Shown here piece after piece: positions 1 through 6,079 of a DNA stretch of 9,461 nt. The stretch lies in assembly GCA_030425745.1 (NCBI GenBank), contig JAUHZW010000068.1, forward strand, positions 1-9,461, written 5' to 3'. A model generated the notes under the pieces. That model made no database searches, had not been told where the DNA came from, and was given only the letters and a program-made list of their open reading frames with translations. The DNA is from Actinomycetes bacterium. GTDB lineage: Bacteria; Actinomycetota; Actinomycetes; S36-B12. How positions within the stretch are numbered: position 1 is the stretch's first letter; each line of letters opens with the position of its first letter. A program made the position numbers and the translations under genes.

Positions 1-378
1 CAGGGCGGCGACGGTCGGGGAATCGCCGACGATGGGGATGACGACGTCCTCGAGGCCGGCGTCCTCAAGCGTGCGACGCAGGAAGGGCAGCGTGTCCGTG
101 CGCCCCGTGCGGGGATCGACGACCTCCGGGTCATGGTGCTCCCAGCCGGGCTGCGTCTCCTCGGATCCGCGGTGGTGGTCGATCGTGACGAGGACGGTCC
201 CGCACTCGCGAGCGGCCGAGCCGAGGTGGAGCGCCGAGAGCCCGCAGTAGCTGCCGATCTCGAGCAGCGGGCCGACCCGGCCGCCGGCCAGACCGGCCTC
301 ATGGAGGGCCGCGGCCTCGTCCGCGGGGAGGAAGCCCTTGGTGCGTGCCGCGACGGCGCGCAGTTCGTCGTCCATCAT
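1..378 (-). CDS. Class I SAM-dependent methyltransferase, N-terminal part (cut by window edge)
   Basis: An open minus-strand frame runs from ATG at 378 to the window edge without a stop, giving the first 126 residues. Residues 38-46 (LLEIGSYCG) form the glycine-rich motif I of a Rossmann-type methyltransferase that binds S-adenosylmethionine. The strand ending TIDHH (about 65-69) fits motif II, with its acid at D68. The stretch HHRGSEETQPGWEHHDPE resembles a family of actinobacterial class I methyltransferases of the Methyltransf_24 type. The substrate is unknown. Two consecutive ATG codons (378 and 375) are possible starts. The Shine-Dalgarno is weak, so translation may depend on coupling to the DUF1801 gene, whose stop lies 13 nt upstream. 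It is probably the last or a late gene of the leftward operon. The fold is fairly certain; the reaction is not. Confidence 0.8.
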   Translation of the reverse strand, partial: MMDDELRAVAARTKGFLPADEAAALHEAGLAGGRVGPLLEIGSYCGLSALHLGSAARECGTVLVTIDHHRGSEETQPGWEHHDPEVVDPRTGRTDTLPFLRRTLEDAGLEDVVIPIVGDSPTVAAL

Positions 379-391
379 CGGGCGTCGTCCG

Positions 392-859
392 TCATCGACG
401 GGATCTCCGGAGTGACTGCGCCGCCTCATGCATGGCGATGAACTCATCGACGGGCACCGCGGCGATGGCCTCCCCGACCAGGTCGAGGGGCAGATCATCG
501 AGCGTGCGGAAGCGCACGCAGGACTTCCCGATGTCCATCCGCAGGCCGGTGGCCCGGTAGGCGTCCTCGAACCAGGCGCGCAGGGGCTCGCTGCCGTAGA
601 TCCCACTGAGATAGACGGCCATGTGGCGCTTCTGCGATGCCAGCGCCGCGTACATCAGCGGCTGACCGTTGTAGGTGTCGGGAAAGGTCCGCAGCGGCAC
701 CTCGTACGCGATCATGCCCCAGTTCATCGCCTCCCGGTAGCCGCGCGGGAGGTTCCGGCGGATCACGGCGCGCACCGCCGCCACCGCTCGCCGCCGGTCG
801 TCCGGCAGCTCATCGAGATAGGCCCGCGGCGATGCGGCAGCGCTGTGCACGGGCGACAC
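392..859 (-). CDS. DUF1801 (YdhG-like) domain protein
   Basis: A 155-residue protein whose whole length matches the DUF1801 family pattern. The visible family features are the N-terminal YLDELPDDRR helix, the central NWGMIAYEVPL strand, TYNGQPLMYAALASQK, and the C-terminal GKSCVRFRTLDDLPLDLVGE followed by an amphipathic helix ending in an IAMHEA motif. Members are small frataxin-like-fold proteins of uncertain function; some Bacillus relatives have been proposed as iron chaperones, and that role should not be assumed here. The start is GTG at 859 with only a weak AGG-like ribosome site; a second in-frame GTG lies three codons in (850). The gene begins 32 nt after the stop of the phosphoribosyltransferase-hydrolase gene. 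Its stop is followed by the methyltransferase start 13 nt on, so the three genes are probably co-transcribed. It has no signal peptide or membrane segment. Confidence 0.86.
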   Translation of the reverse strand: MSPVHSAAASPRAYLDELPDDRRRAVAAVRAVIRRNLPRGYREAMNWGMIAYEVPLRTFPDTYNGQPLMYAALASQKRHMAVYLSGIYGSEPLRAWFEDAYRATGLRMDIGKSCVRFRTLDDLPLDLVGEAIAAVPVDEFIAMHEAAQSLRRSRR

Positions 860-866
860 GCTACGG

Positions 867-894
867 CCTGGCGCGCATCAGGTGGCCCGCATCA
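867..894 (-). repeat. Imperfect 14-nt tandem repeat at a gene junction
   Basis: On the minus strand two 14-nt units lie side by side: TGATGCGGGCCACC then TGATGCGCGCCAGG. They match at 11 of 14 positions. The first unit starts with the stop codon of the upstream fusion gene, so the duplication covers the junction between that gene and the DUF1801 gene and supplies most of the 32-nt spacer. It looks like a small local duplication with no evident function. Confidence 0.5.
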
Positions 895-2187
895 GGCGGA
901 CAGATGCCGCAGGAACCACGCTCGGGCGAGCGCGGCGGCCTGGGGGAGCGTCCCGGCCTCGGCGAAGAGGTGCCCCGCTCCCTTGACCACTTCGAGCAGG
1001 CTGACGCCTCCGAGCTGCCGCTGGGCCTGTCGATTGAGGTCGAGCACGGCATGGTCGTGGCCACCGACGATGAGCAGCGTGGGCGCGGTCACCCGAGGCA
1101 GCCATCGGGCGGCCAGATCCGGGCGGCCCCCGCGGGAGACGACGGCCCTGAATGCCTGGGGGTGCTCGGCCGCGGCCACGAGGGCTGCCGCGGCGCCCGA
1201 CGATGAGCCGAAGCAGCCCATCGGAAGGCCGTCGACCTCGGGTCGGGCGCGGAGCCAGTCGGTCACGTGGAGCAGCCGGGCGGCAGCATCCTCCACCCCG
1301 AGGCTGTCACCGGCGACCGCCCTCTCGTCGTCGGTCATGAGATCGAAGAGCAGGGTGCCGAAACCCGCGGACTGCAGCACCTTGGCGACCGACTGATTGC
1401 GCGGGCTGTGTCGGTCACTGCCCGTTCCATGCACGAACACGACGACGCCGCGGGCGTCCGGCGGCACGGTGAGGTGGGCGTCCAGCGGCTGGGTGCCGAA
1501 CGGGATCAGAACGTCCGCGTCGATGTCCGGACGCACCTGATCGACCCGGGTGTCGCCGCGTGGTCGCTGTCGGAGGATCGCGACGACCTGATCGTCGGAC
1601 AGCTGGTCGAACGACGCGTAGTGCTGACCGACGGCCCGGAACGGCGACGGGGTCTGCAGGCACACGACCTCATCGACCATGGCGGACAGCCGGTCGACGG
1701 CCTCCCGGGAGCCGACGGGCACGGCCAGCGTGACGTGGGCGGCGCCGAGGCAGCGGGCCACGCGGACACCGGCCTCCGCGGTGGACCCGGTGGCCAGTCC
1801 GTCGTCGACGATGATCACGTTGCGGCCGGTGAGGCCCAGCCGCCGTGACCCGCCGCGGTAGGCGTGGACCCGGCGATCGACCTCGGCACGCTCGCGGGCT
1901 GCCACCAGATCGACCTCGTCGGGGGTGAGATGGAGTCGCCGACGCGTGGCGTGGTCGATGACCACCACACTGTCCTCACCCACGGCACCCATGGCGAACT
2001 CGGGGTTCCCGGGAACGCCGAGCTTGCGGACGACGAGGACGTCGAGCTCCGCATCGAGAGCCTCCGCGACGGGCAGTGCCACGGGCAGGCCACCCCGAGG
2101 CAGCGCCAGCACGAGCGGGTGCGGCCGGCGGTAGTCGGCCAGAGATCGGGCGAGTCGGCGCCCGGCGTCGGTGCGATCGCGGAACAT
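892..2187 (-). CDS. Phosphoribosyltransferase / alpha-beta hydrolase (dienelactone hydrolase-like) fusion
   Basis: A 431-residue two-domain cytoplasmic protein. Residues 1 to about 215 are a type I phosphoribosyltransferase domain. The PRPP-binding loop is VIIVDDGLATGST (124-136), and upstream strands LVLALPRGGLPVA and VVRKLGVPGNPEFAMGA are typical of this subgroup. Residues about 225-431 are an alpha/beta hydrolase. HGTGS (253-257) is the oxyanion region, GSSSG (327-331) the nucleophile elbow with S329, and D378 (GGHDH) and H406 (GAGH) complete the likely catalytic triad. Mycobacterium tuberculosis Rv0571c has the same domain order. No substrate is established here; the base acceptor and the ester or lactone target are unknown. 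I chose ATG at 2187 because a near-perfect Shine-Dalgarno (GGAGGAGGTGG) lies 6 nt upstream and family homology begins there. The frame stays open to 2322 but that extension is low-complexity. It is first gene of the leftward operon. Confidence 0.9.
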   Translation of the reverse strand: MFRDRTDAGRRLARSLADYRRPHPLVLALPRGGLPVALPVAEALDAELDVLVVRKLGVPGNPEFAMGAVGEDSVVVIDHATRRRLHLTPDEVDLVAARERAEVDRRVHAYRGGSRRLGLTGRNVIIVDDGLATGSTAEAGVRVARCLGAAHVTLAVPVGSREAVDRLSAMVDEVVCLQTPSPFRAVGQHYASFDQLSDDQVVAILRQRPRGDTRVDQVRPDIDADVLIPFGTQPLDAHLTVPPDARGVVVFVHGTGSDRHSPRNQSVAKVLQSAGFGTLLFDLMTDDERAVAGDSLGVEDAAARLLHVTDWLRARPEVDGLPMGCFGSSSGAAAALVAAAEHPQAFRAVVSRGGRPDLAARWLPRVTAPTLLIVGGHDHAVLDLNRQAQRQLGGVSLLEVVKGAGHLFAEAGTLPQAAALARAWFLRHLSA

Positions 2188-2190
2188 CGT

Positions 2191-2204
2191 CCACCTCCTC
2201 CTCC
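2191..2204 (-). promoter_or_regulatory. Strong Shine-Dalgarno of the fusion gene
   Basis: The minus strand reads GGAGGAGGAGGTGG, ending close before ATG 2187. It is the longest anti-Shine-Dalgarno match in the window and decides the start of the fusion gene against in-frame codons further upstream. Confidence 0.75.
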
Positions 2205-2288
2205 GAGAGTGGCACCGTGAGGCCGGGGTCGGGAAGCCCGGGACCGGCGATGCCCGGTCATCGAGTGGGCAGATCTCGGGCGCAGAGG

Positions 2289-2302
2289 CCGGTCGAGACC
2301 GG
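2289..2302. repeat. Dyad CCGGTC-GA-GACCGG, possible operator
   Basis: A perfect inverted repeat with 6-bp arms around a 2-bp centre, lying in the 205-bp space between the leftward fusion gene and the rightward tRNA-Pro. Its position, about 108 bp upstream of the fusion start, would suit an operator. In a G/C-rich genome short dyads are common, and I see no matching -10 element nearby on the minus strand. The rest of 2188-2392 shows no gene. Confidence 0.3.
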
Positions 2303-2338
2303 GTTCCCCTGCCGTCAACCACGGGGGGACGGTCTGAC

Positions 2339-2344
2339 TAGACT
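2339..2344 (+). promoter_or_regulatory. Candidate -10 element for tRNA-Pro (and tig)
   Basis: TAGACT fits the actinobacterial TANNNT -10 pattern and would start transcription about 42 nt before the mature tRNA 5' end. No good -35 is seen at the usual spacing (around 2315-2321 there is only TCAACC). This is the best candidate in the leader, but it is weak. Confidence 0.25.
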
Positions 2345-2392
2345 CGGGCGGTCTGTGACGGGGCAGTCAGGACGTGTCCGCCCTGATCAGAT

Positions 2393-2468
2393 CGGGGCGT
2401 AGCGTAGTGGCTAGCGCGCCTGCTTTGGGAGCAGGAGATCGGGAGTTCGAGTCTCCCCGCCCCGACCA
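2393..2468 (+). tRNA. tRNA-Pro, anticodon TGG, CCA encoded
   Basis: The cloverleaf folds by hand. The acceptor arm CGGGGCG (2393-2399) pairs with CGCCCCG (2458-2464), followed by discriminator A2465 and encoded CCA (2466-2468). The D arm is GCG...CGC (2402-2417). The anticodon stem CCTGC/GCAGG (2419-2423 / 2431-2435) closes loop TTTGGGA, with anticodon TGG at 2426-2428. The T arm GGGAG-TTCGAGT-CTCCC carries the TTCGA signature. The tRNA reads CCN proline codons (CCA and, by wobble, CCG). It lies 54 nt upstream of tig on the same strand. Confidence 0.96.
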
Positions 2469-2522
2469 CTCAGTGCTGGAGCCCCAGCCCTGGGAGCCCC
2501 ACGATCCGAAAGAAGTGACGCA

Positions 2523-3836
2523 GTGAAGAGCGACGTCGAGACCCTGTCCCCGACCCGAGTGAAGCTGACGGTCGAGGTGCCGTTCGAGGAGCTCCAGCCG
2601 AGCATGGATGCGGCGTATGCCCGGATCGCCCAGAGCGTCACCGTGCCCGGCTTCCGCAAGGGCAAGGTGCCCGCTCGCATCATCGAGCAGCGCTTCGGCC
2701 GCGAGGCCGTGCTCGAGGAGGCCATCAACGACGCCCTCCCGAAGGCCTACGACGAGGCGCTCCGCGAGAACAAGATCGTCCCCCTCGGCCAGCCCCAGGT
2801 CGACGTCGACGAGATCGAGGACGGCAAGGGCCTGAGCTTCCGCGCCGAGGTCGACGTCCGTCCGGAGTTCGACGTCCCGGCCTACGACAGCCTGACCGTC
2901 ACGGTGGCCAATGTGGAGGCGACGGACGAGGAGGTCGACGAGCAGCTCGATCAGCTCCGTGGCCGTTTCGCCTCCCTGAAGGACGTCGATCGGGCCGCCG
3001 CCGATGGTGACGTGCTGCTGGTCGACATCTCCGGTGCCACCGCCGAGGGCGACGATGTCGAGGATCTCAGTGGTCAGGCGCTGTCCTACGAGCTCGGCAC
3101 CGACGGCATGCTCCCCGGATTCGATGATGCCGTCCGCGGTGCGTCGGCCGGTGACACCCGCACACTGGAGTTCACCCCGCAGAACGGTGACTGGGCGGGT
3201 GTCCCGCTCGTCGCGACCGCGGTGGTGACCGGCGTGCGCGAGCGTGAGCTCCCCGACCTCGACGACGACTTCGCCCAGATGGCCAGCGAGTTCGACACCG
3301 CCGAGGAGCTTCGCGAGGACATGCGCGAGCGGTTGAAGCGCATGAAGCGCCTCGAGCAGGGTGCAGAGGCCCGCAACAACGTGCTCGACGTCCTCATGGA
3401 GTCCGTCGACATCCCGCTGCCCGAGAACCTGATCGAGGCCGAGGTGGAGGCGCACTTCGAGGATGGTCACGACTCCGGTGAGGACCACCGCAAGGAGGTC
3501 GAGGAGAACACCCGGCAGGCGCTGAAGAGCCAGTTCGTGCTCGACAAGATCGCCGAGGCGGAGGAGATCTCCGTCGGGGAGTCCGAGCTCTCGGCCTGGC
3601 TGATCCAGCAGGCCCCCCGGTACGGCATGAGCCCGGATGAGTTCGCCAAGGCGCTCGTCGAGGCCAACCAGGTTCCGATGGCCATGCAGGACATCCGTCG
3701 GGCCAAGGCGCTCGCGCTGGTCCTCGAGGCGGCCTCCGTCGTCGATGCCGACGGCAATGCGGTGGATCTCAAGGCCCTCGACGAGGAGATGAACGCGGCG
3801 ATGATGGCTCAGGCCATGGCCGAGGGCGCCCAGTAG
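2523..3836 (+). CDS. tig: Trigger factor, ribosome-associated chaperone and peptidyl-prolyl isomerase
   Basis: A 437-residue protein with full trigger-factor architecture. The N-terminal ribosome-binding domain (about 1-145) carries the GFRKGK signature at 43-48, which docks on ribosomal protein uL23 at the exit tunnel. A FKBP-like isomerase domain spans about 155-240 and includes GMLPGFDDAVRGASAGD. The helical C-terminal substrate-cradle domain follows from about 245 and ends in a Met/Ala-rich acidic tail. It binds nascent chains co-translationally in the cytoplasm. The start is GTG at 2523, preceded by GAAAGAAG (2508-2515) as a modest ribosome site; no closer in-frame start fits the family N-terminus. 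The 54-nt spacer after tRNA-Pro contains no TA dinucleotide, hence no TANNNT -10, so tig may be expressed from the tRNA promoter. A composite hairpin follows the stop. Identity is very secure. Confidence 0.97.
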   Translation: MKSDVETLSPTRVKLTVEVPFEELQPSMDAAYARIAQSVTVPGFRKGKVPARIIEQRFGREAVLEEAINDALPKAYDEALRENKIVPLGQPQVDVDEIEDGKGLSFRAEVDVRPEFDVPAYDSLTVTVANVEATDEEVDEQLDQLRGRFASLKDVDRAAADGDVLLVDISGATAEGDDVEDLSGQALSYELGTDGMLPGFDDAVRGASAGDTRTLEFTPQNGDWAGVPLVATAVVTGVRERELPDLDDDFAQMASEFDTAEELREDMRERLKRMKRLEQGAEARNNVLDVLMESVDIPLPENLIEAEVEAHFEDGHDSGEDHRKEVEENTRQALKSQFVLDKIAEAEEISVGESELSAWLIQQAPRYGMSPDEFAKALVEANQVPMAMQDIRRAKALALVLEAASVVDADGNAVDLKALDEEMNAAMMAQAMAEGAQ

Positions 3837-3859
3837 GCCGCCCACGACCCTCGACATTC

Positions 3860-3921
3860 CGCGAGTGGTCAGTTGTCGGGGTGCCCGCCGCGCTGGAGAC
3901 CCCGAGAGCTGGCCACTCGCG
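3860..3921 (+). terminator. Long composite hairpin after tig, likely terminator
   Basis: The outer arms CGCGAGTGGTCAG (3860-3872) and CTGGCCACTCGCG (3909-3921) pair over 13 bp, one pair being a G-T wobble. Inside, after a 3x3 internal loop, TCGGGGT (3876-3882) pairs perfectly with ACCCCGA (3899-3905) around a 16-nt loop. The structure starts 24 nt after the tig stop and is followed only by GTGGTTTCGG, so the T-tract is poor. It separates tig from the clpP1 promoter region and probably ends or attenuates tig transcription. An alternative is a repeated palindromic element. Confidence 0.5.
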
Positions 3922-3924
3922 TGG

Positions 3925-3942
3925 TTTCGGCTGACGGCGAAC
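3925..3942 (+). promoter_or_regulatory. ClgR-like activator box upstream of clpP1P2
   Basis: The 18-mer TTTCGGCTGACGGCGAAC matches, with two mismatches by my count, the ClgR consensus WNNWCGCYNANRGCGWWS as I recall it for Corynebacterium. ClgR activates clpP1P2 in Corynebacterium, Streptomyces and Mycobacterium. The box is centred about 60 bp upstream of the transcription start predicted from the candidate -10 at 3982-3987, a normal position for an activator acting on a promoter with a poor -35. Confidence 0.45.
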
Positions 3943-3981
3943 TCGCGGTCGGCTGGGGAAGCCCCCCGGACCTTCGCGCGT

Positions 3982-3987
3982 TAGGGT
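3982..3987 (+). promoter_or_regulatory. Candidate -10 of the clpP1P2 operon
   Basis: TAGGGT fits TANNNT and lies about 41 nt before the clpP1 start codon. No recognisable -35 is present at 16-18 nt upstream (GGAAGC region), which would agree with dependence on an activator such as ClgR. Confidence 0.35.
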
Positions 3988-4028
3988 CATGTGACGGTCC
4001 CAGGAAGGGGCTGGATCAGGAGGCTGCA

Positions 4029-4655
4029 GTGGGTGACATCTACACGCCGACGGGGCGCGGTTCCGGCGGTGGCATGACCGGCTTCGGTGACATGCTCGAC
4101 GAGCGGTTGCTGCGCGAGCGGATCATCTGGCTCGAGGGCCCGGTCATGGACGAGAACTCCAACCGGATCGCCAAGCAGCTCCAGGTGCTTGCGGCGGAGG
4201 ATCCCGAGCGTGACATCTCGCTGTACATCAACTCCCCGGGCGGATCGATCAGCGCCGGCATGGTCATCTACGACACCATGCAGCTGATCCCGAACAACGT
4301 CGCGACGGTCGCGATGGGCCTGGCCGCCAGCATGGGGCAGTTCCTGCTCTGCGCGGGCGCGGCCGGCAAGCGCTACGCGACCCCCAACACGCGGATCATG
4401 ATGCACCAGCCCTCGGGCGGTCTCGGTGGCACCGCGAGTGACATCAAGATCCAGGCCGAGCAGATGCTCTTCATCAAGAAGCGCATGGCTGCCCTCATCG
4501 CCGACCACACCGGCCAGACGATCGATCAGATCGAGGCCGACTCCGACCGTGACCGCTGGTTCGATGCCGACGAGGCCCGCGAGTACGGGATCATCGACCA
4601 CGTCTATTCCACCGCCGCGGATGCACCCAAGGGCGGCAAGGGAGGCAGCAAGTGA
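4029..4655 (+). CDS. clpP1: ATP-dependent Clp protease proteolytic subunit ClpP1
   Basis: A 208-residue serine peptidase of family S14. It forms heptameric rings that, in actinobacteria, pair with ClpP2 rings and receive unfolded substrates from ClpX or ClpC. The catalytic triad is visible: S101 in GLAASMGQ, H126 in MMHQP, and D175 in DSDRDRW. INSPGGSISAGMVIYDTM (68-84) is the conserved handle/oxyanion region. The start is GTG at 4029: AGGAGG (4018-4023) lies 5 nt upstream and the N-terminus then has a usual short, glycine-rich leader. The frame is open upstream to 3873 but that part runs through the hairpin and the regulatory region. ClpP1 may be processed after assembly, as known in relatives. 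The Gly/Lys-rich tail (GGKGGSK) is low complexity. The stop overlaps the clpP2 start (GTGA), implying translational coupling. Confidence 0.96.
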   Translation: MGDIYTPTGRGSGGGMTGFGDMLDERLLRERIIWLEGPVMDENSNRIAKQLQVLAAEDPERDISLYINSPGGSISAGMVIYDTMQLIPNNVATVAMGLAASMGQFLLCAGAAGKRYATPNTRIMMHQPSGGLGGTASDIKIQAEQMLFIKKRMAALIADHTGQTIDQIEADSDRDRWFDADEAREYGIIDHVYSTAADAPKGGKGGSK

Positions 4656-5296
4656 ACGACGAGACCTTCGCCCTCCGCGCCGCAGAGCGCACCGCTGGGC
4701 CGCAGAGCCGCTACATCCTCCCGGAGTTCCGTGAGCGCAGTGCCAACGGTGAGCGGGTGCACAACCCGTACACCAAGCTGTTCGAGGAGCGCATCATCTT
4801 CCTCGGCGTGCAGATCGACGACGCGTCAGCCGACGATGTCATGGCGCAACTGCTGACGCTGGAGTCCCTCGACCCGGACCGCGACATCCAGATCTACATC
4901 AACTCACCCGGTGGCTCGTACACCGCGATGACCGCGATCTACGACACCATGCAGTTCGTCAAGCCGCAGGTGCAGACGGTCTGCCTGGGCCAGGCGGCCA
5001 GTGCCGCTGCGGTGCTCCTGGCGGCGGGCAGCGCGGGCAAGCGTTTCGCGCTTCCGCACGCCCGCGTCCTCATCCACCAGCCGTACACCGAGGGCGGCGG
5101 CCAGGGATCCGACATCGAGATTCAGGCGAACGAGATCATCCGCATGCGCGAGGAGATGGAAGCCATCATCGCCAAGCACACCGGCAAGTCGCCGGAGGAC
5201 ATCGCCAAGGACATCGAGCGCGACAAGATCCTCACTGCCGAGGCGGCCAAGGAGTACGGGATCATCGACGCGGTGATCTCCAGCCGCAAGGCCTGA
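4652..5296 (+). CDS. clpP2: ATP-dependent Clp protease proteolytic subunit ClpP2
   Basis: A 214-residue S14 peptidase paralogous to ClpP1. The triad is S117 (GQAASAAAVLL), H142 (LIHQPY) and D191 (IERDKILTA). INSPGGSYTAMTAIYDTM (83-100) is the conserved structural handle. The 40-residue N-terminal leader (containing SRYILPEF and NPYTKLFEERI) is longer than in ClpP1 and typical of actinobacterial ClpP2, including a likely propeptide. The start is GTG at 4652, overlapping the clpP1 stop by 4 nt, with GGAGG at 4641-4645 inside the end of clpP1. The two subunits are therefore made from one message in matched amounts, as expected for the hetero-tetradecameric ClpP1P2 protease. It converges with the regulator gene that ends at 5318. 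Confidence 0.96.
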   Translation: MNDETFALRAAERTAGPQSRYILPEFRERSANGERVHNPYTKLFEERIIFLGVQIDDASADDVMAQLLTLESLDPDRDIQIYINSPGGSYTAMTAIYDTMQFVKPQVQTVCLGQAASAAAVLLAAGSAGKRFALPHARVLIHQPYTEGGGQGSDIEIQANEIIRMREEMEAIIAKHTGKSPEDIAKDIERDKILTAEAAKEYGIIDAVISSRKA

Positions 5297-5301
5297 TCAC
5301 C

Positions 5302-5315
5302 GCTCAGGGCTGAGC
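5302..5315. terminator. Small dyad between convergent genes, weak bidirectional terminator
   Basis: GCTCAG-GG-CTGAGC (in practice a 5-bp stem with a 4-nt loop) occupies most of the 21-nt gap between the clpP2 stop and the stop of the convergent regulator. There is no T-tract on either strand, so terminator function is only suggested by position. Confidence 0.25.
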
Positions 5316-5317
5316 CG

Positions 5318-6079
5318 TCAGTCCAGCAGCTTCAGGCGCTGGGCTCGCTCATAGGCGGAGTCTCGACTGTGGGTGCGCAGCGCCCGCATCATGTGCTGGA
5401 CGTCCTGCTTGACGCTGGACACCGACACGTGCAGCTGATGGGCGATCTGTGAGTTGGATCGACCCTCCCCGGCCAGCGTGAGGACCTCCTTCTGGCGTGG
5501 CGTGAACGCCAGTGACCAGTCACGCTGGGTGAGGTTGATCGGACCGCTCAGCACCCCCGAGCCCGGGTGGGTGGCCCACAGGCCCAACGTCGAGGAGAGT
5601 GCCTCGAGCAGGGTGGTGGACTCCGGCGACTCCACCCATCGCTCGTCCGTGACGAACCCGAAGCACCCCACCACTGATCTCGCGTGCCGGATCGGGACGT
5701 TCACCACGCTGCGGACGTCCTTGGCCGCGAAGTGGCCCTCGAGGTACTCGTCGTCGATCGATCCGACGTACTGGCTGCCGAATCCCTCGGCGACATCGAT
5801 CGTGATGGTGTCCTCGCGGGGGGCCCTGGCCGCGGGGAGGTCCAGACCGATGGGGATGACGGAGTAGCGCTCCTCCAGATCCATGGGCCAGCCGATCGAT
5901 CCGACGCTCACCAGATGGCTGCCGTCGACCAGCACCCAGATGAAGCCGCCCACCATGCGGTACCGGGCCAGCGGTCCGGCGGCCAGGGCCTCGAGCGTCT
6001 TCTCCGGTGCGGGGAGTCCGCTGAGGTAGCGCAGGAACTGGGGCAGGTGCGCCACCGTGGCGGATCGGGATGCCGTCAT
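5318..6079 (-). CDS. LuxR-family transcriptional regulator with N-terminal GAF-like domain (second of tandem pair)
   Basis: A 253-residue protein with a C-terminal LuxR/FixJ-type helix-turn-helix (about 190-252). The recognition-helix region is HVSVSSVKQDVQHMMRAL and the terminal helix ends AQRLKLLD. Residues about 20-170 look like a GAF sensor domain (RYRMVGGFIWVLVDG, VRSVVNVPIRHARSVVGCFGFV), which usually binds a small ligand. There is no receiver-domain aspartate pattern, so it is not a classical response regulator. Of the usual LuxR core residues, L200 and G206 are kept, but the Glu that normally follows Arg in the first helix is Q196. ATG 6079 overlaps the stop of the upstream paralogue (ATGA), with GAGGAG about 10 nt upstream. 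It shares the LGLW-THP-SG linker with that paralogue, so the pair arose by duplication. Ligand and targets are unknown. Confidence 0.87.
   Translation of the reverse strand: MTASRSATVAHLPQFLRYLSGLPAPEKTLEALAAGPLARYRMVGGFIWVLVDGSHLVSVGSIGWPMDLEERYSVIPIGLDLPAARAPREDTITIDVAEGFGSQYVGSIDDEYLEGHFAAKDVRSVVNVPIRHARSVVGCFGFVTDERWVESPESTTLLEALSSTLGLWATHPGSGVLSGPINLTQRDWSLAFTPRQKEVLTLAGEGRSNSQIAHQLHVSVSSVKQDVQHMMRALRTHSRDSAYERAQRLKLLD

Noticed and set aside
428..1396. Plus-strand open frame of 322 codons
   Set aside because: It lies antisense to the DUF1801 gene and the fusion gene, has low-complexity Arg/Ala/Pro/Ser-rich content, no ribosome site and no family pattern.
2188..2322. 45-residue N-terminal extension of the fusion protein
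   Set aside because: No ribosome site and no family similarity there, while ATG 2187 has the strongest Shine-Dalgarno in the window.
2367..3857. Minus-strand open frame of 496 codons antisense to tig and tRNA-Pro
   Set aside because: It is the shadow of tig in a G/C-rich genome. Its end contains GRGDSNSRSPAPKAGAL, the familiar artefact produced by translating the complement of a tRNA gene.
3873..4028. N-terminal extension of clpP1
   Set aside because: The open frame passes through the hairpin, the ClgR-like box and the promoter; the GTG at 4029 has a perfect Shine-Dalgarno and the expected protein start.
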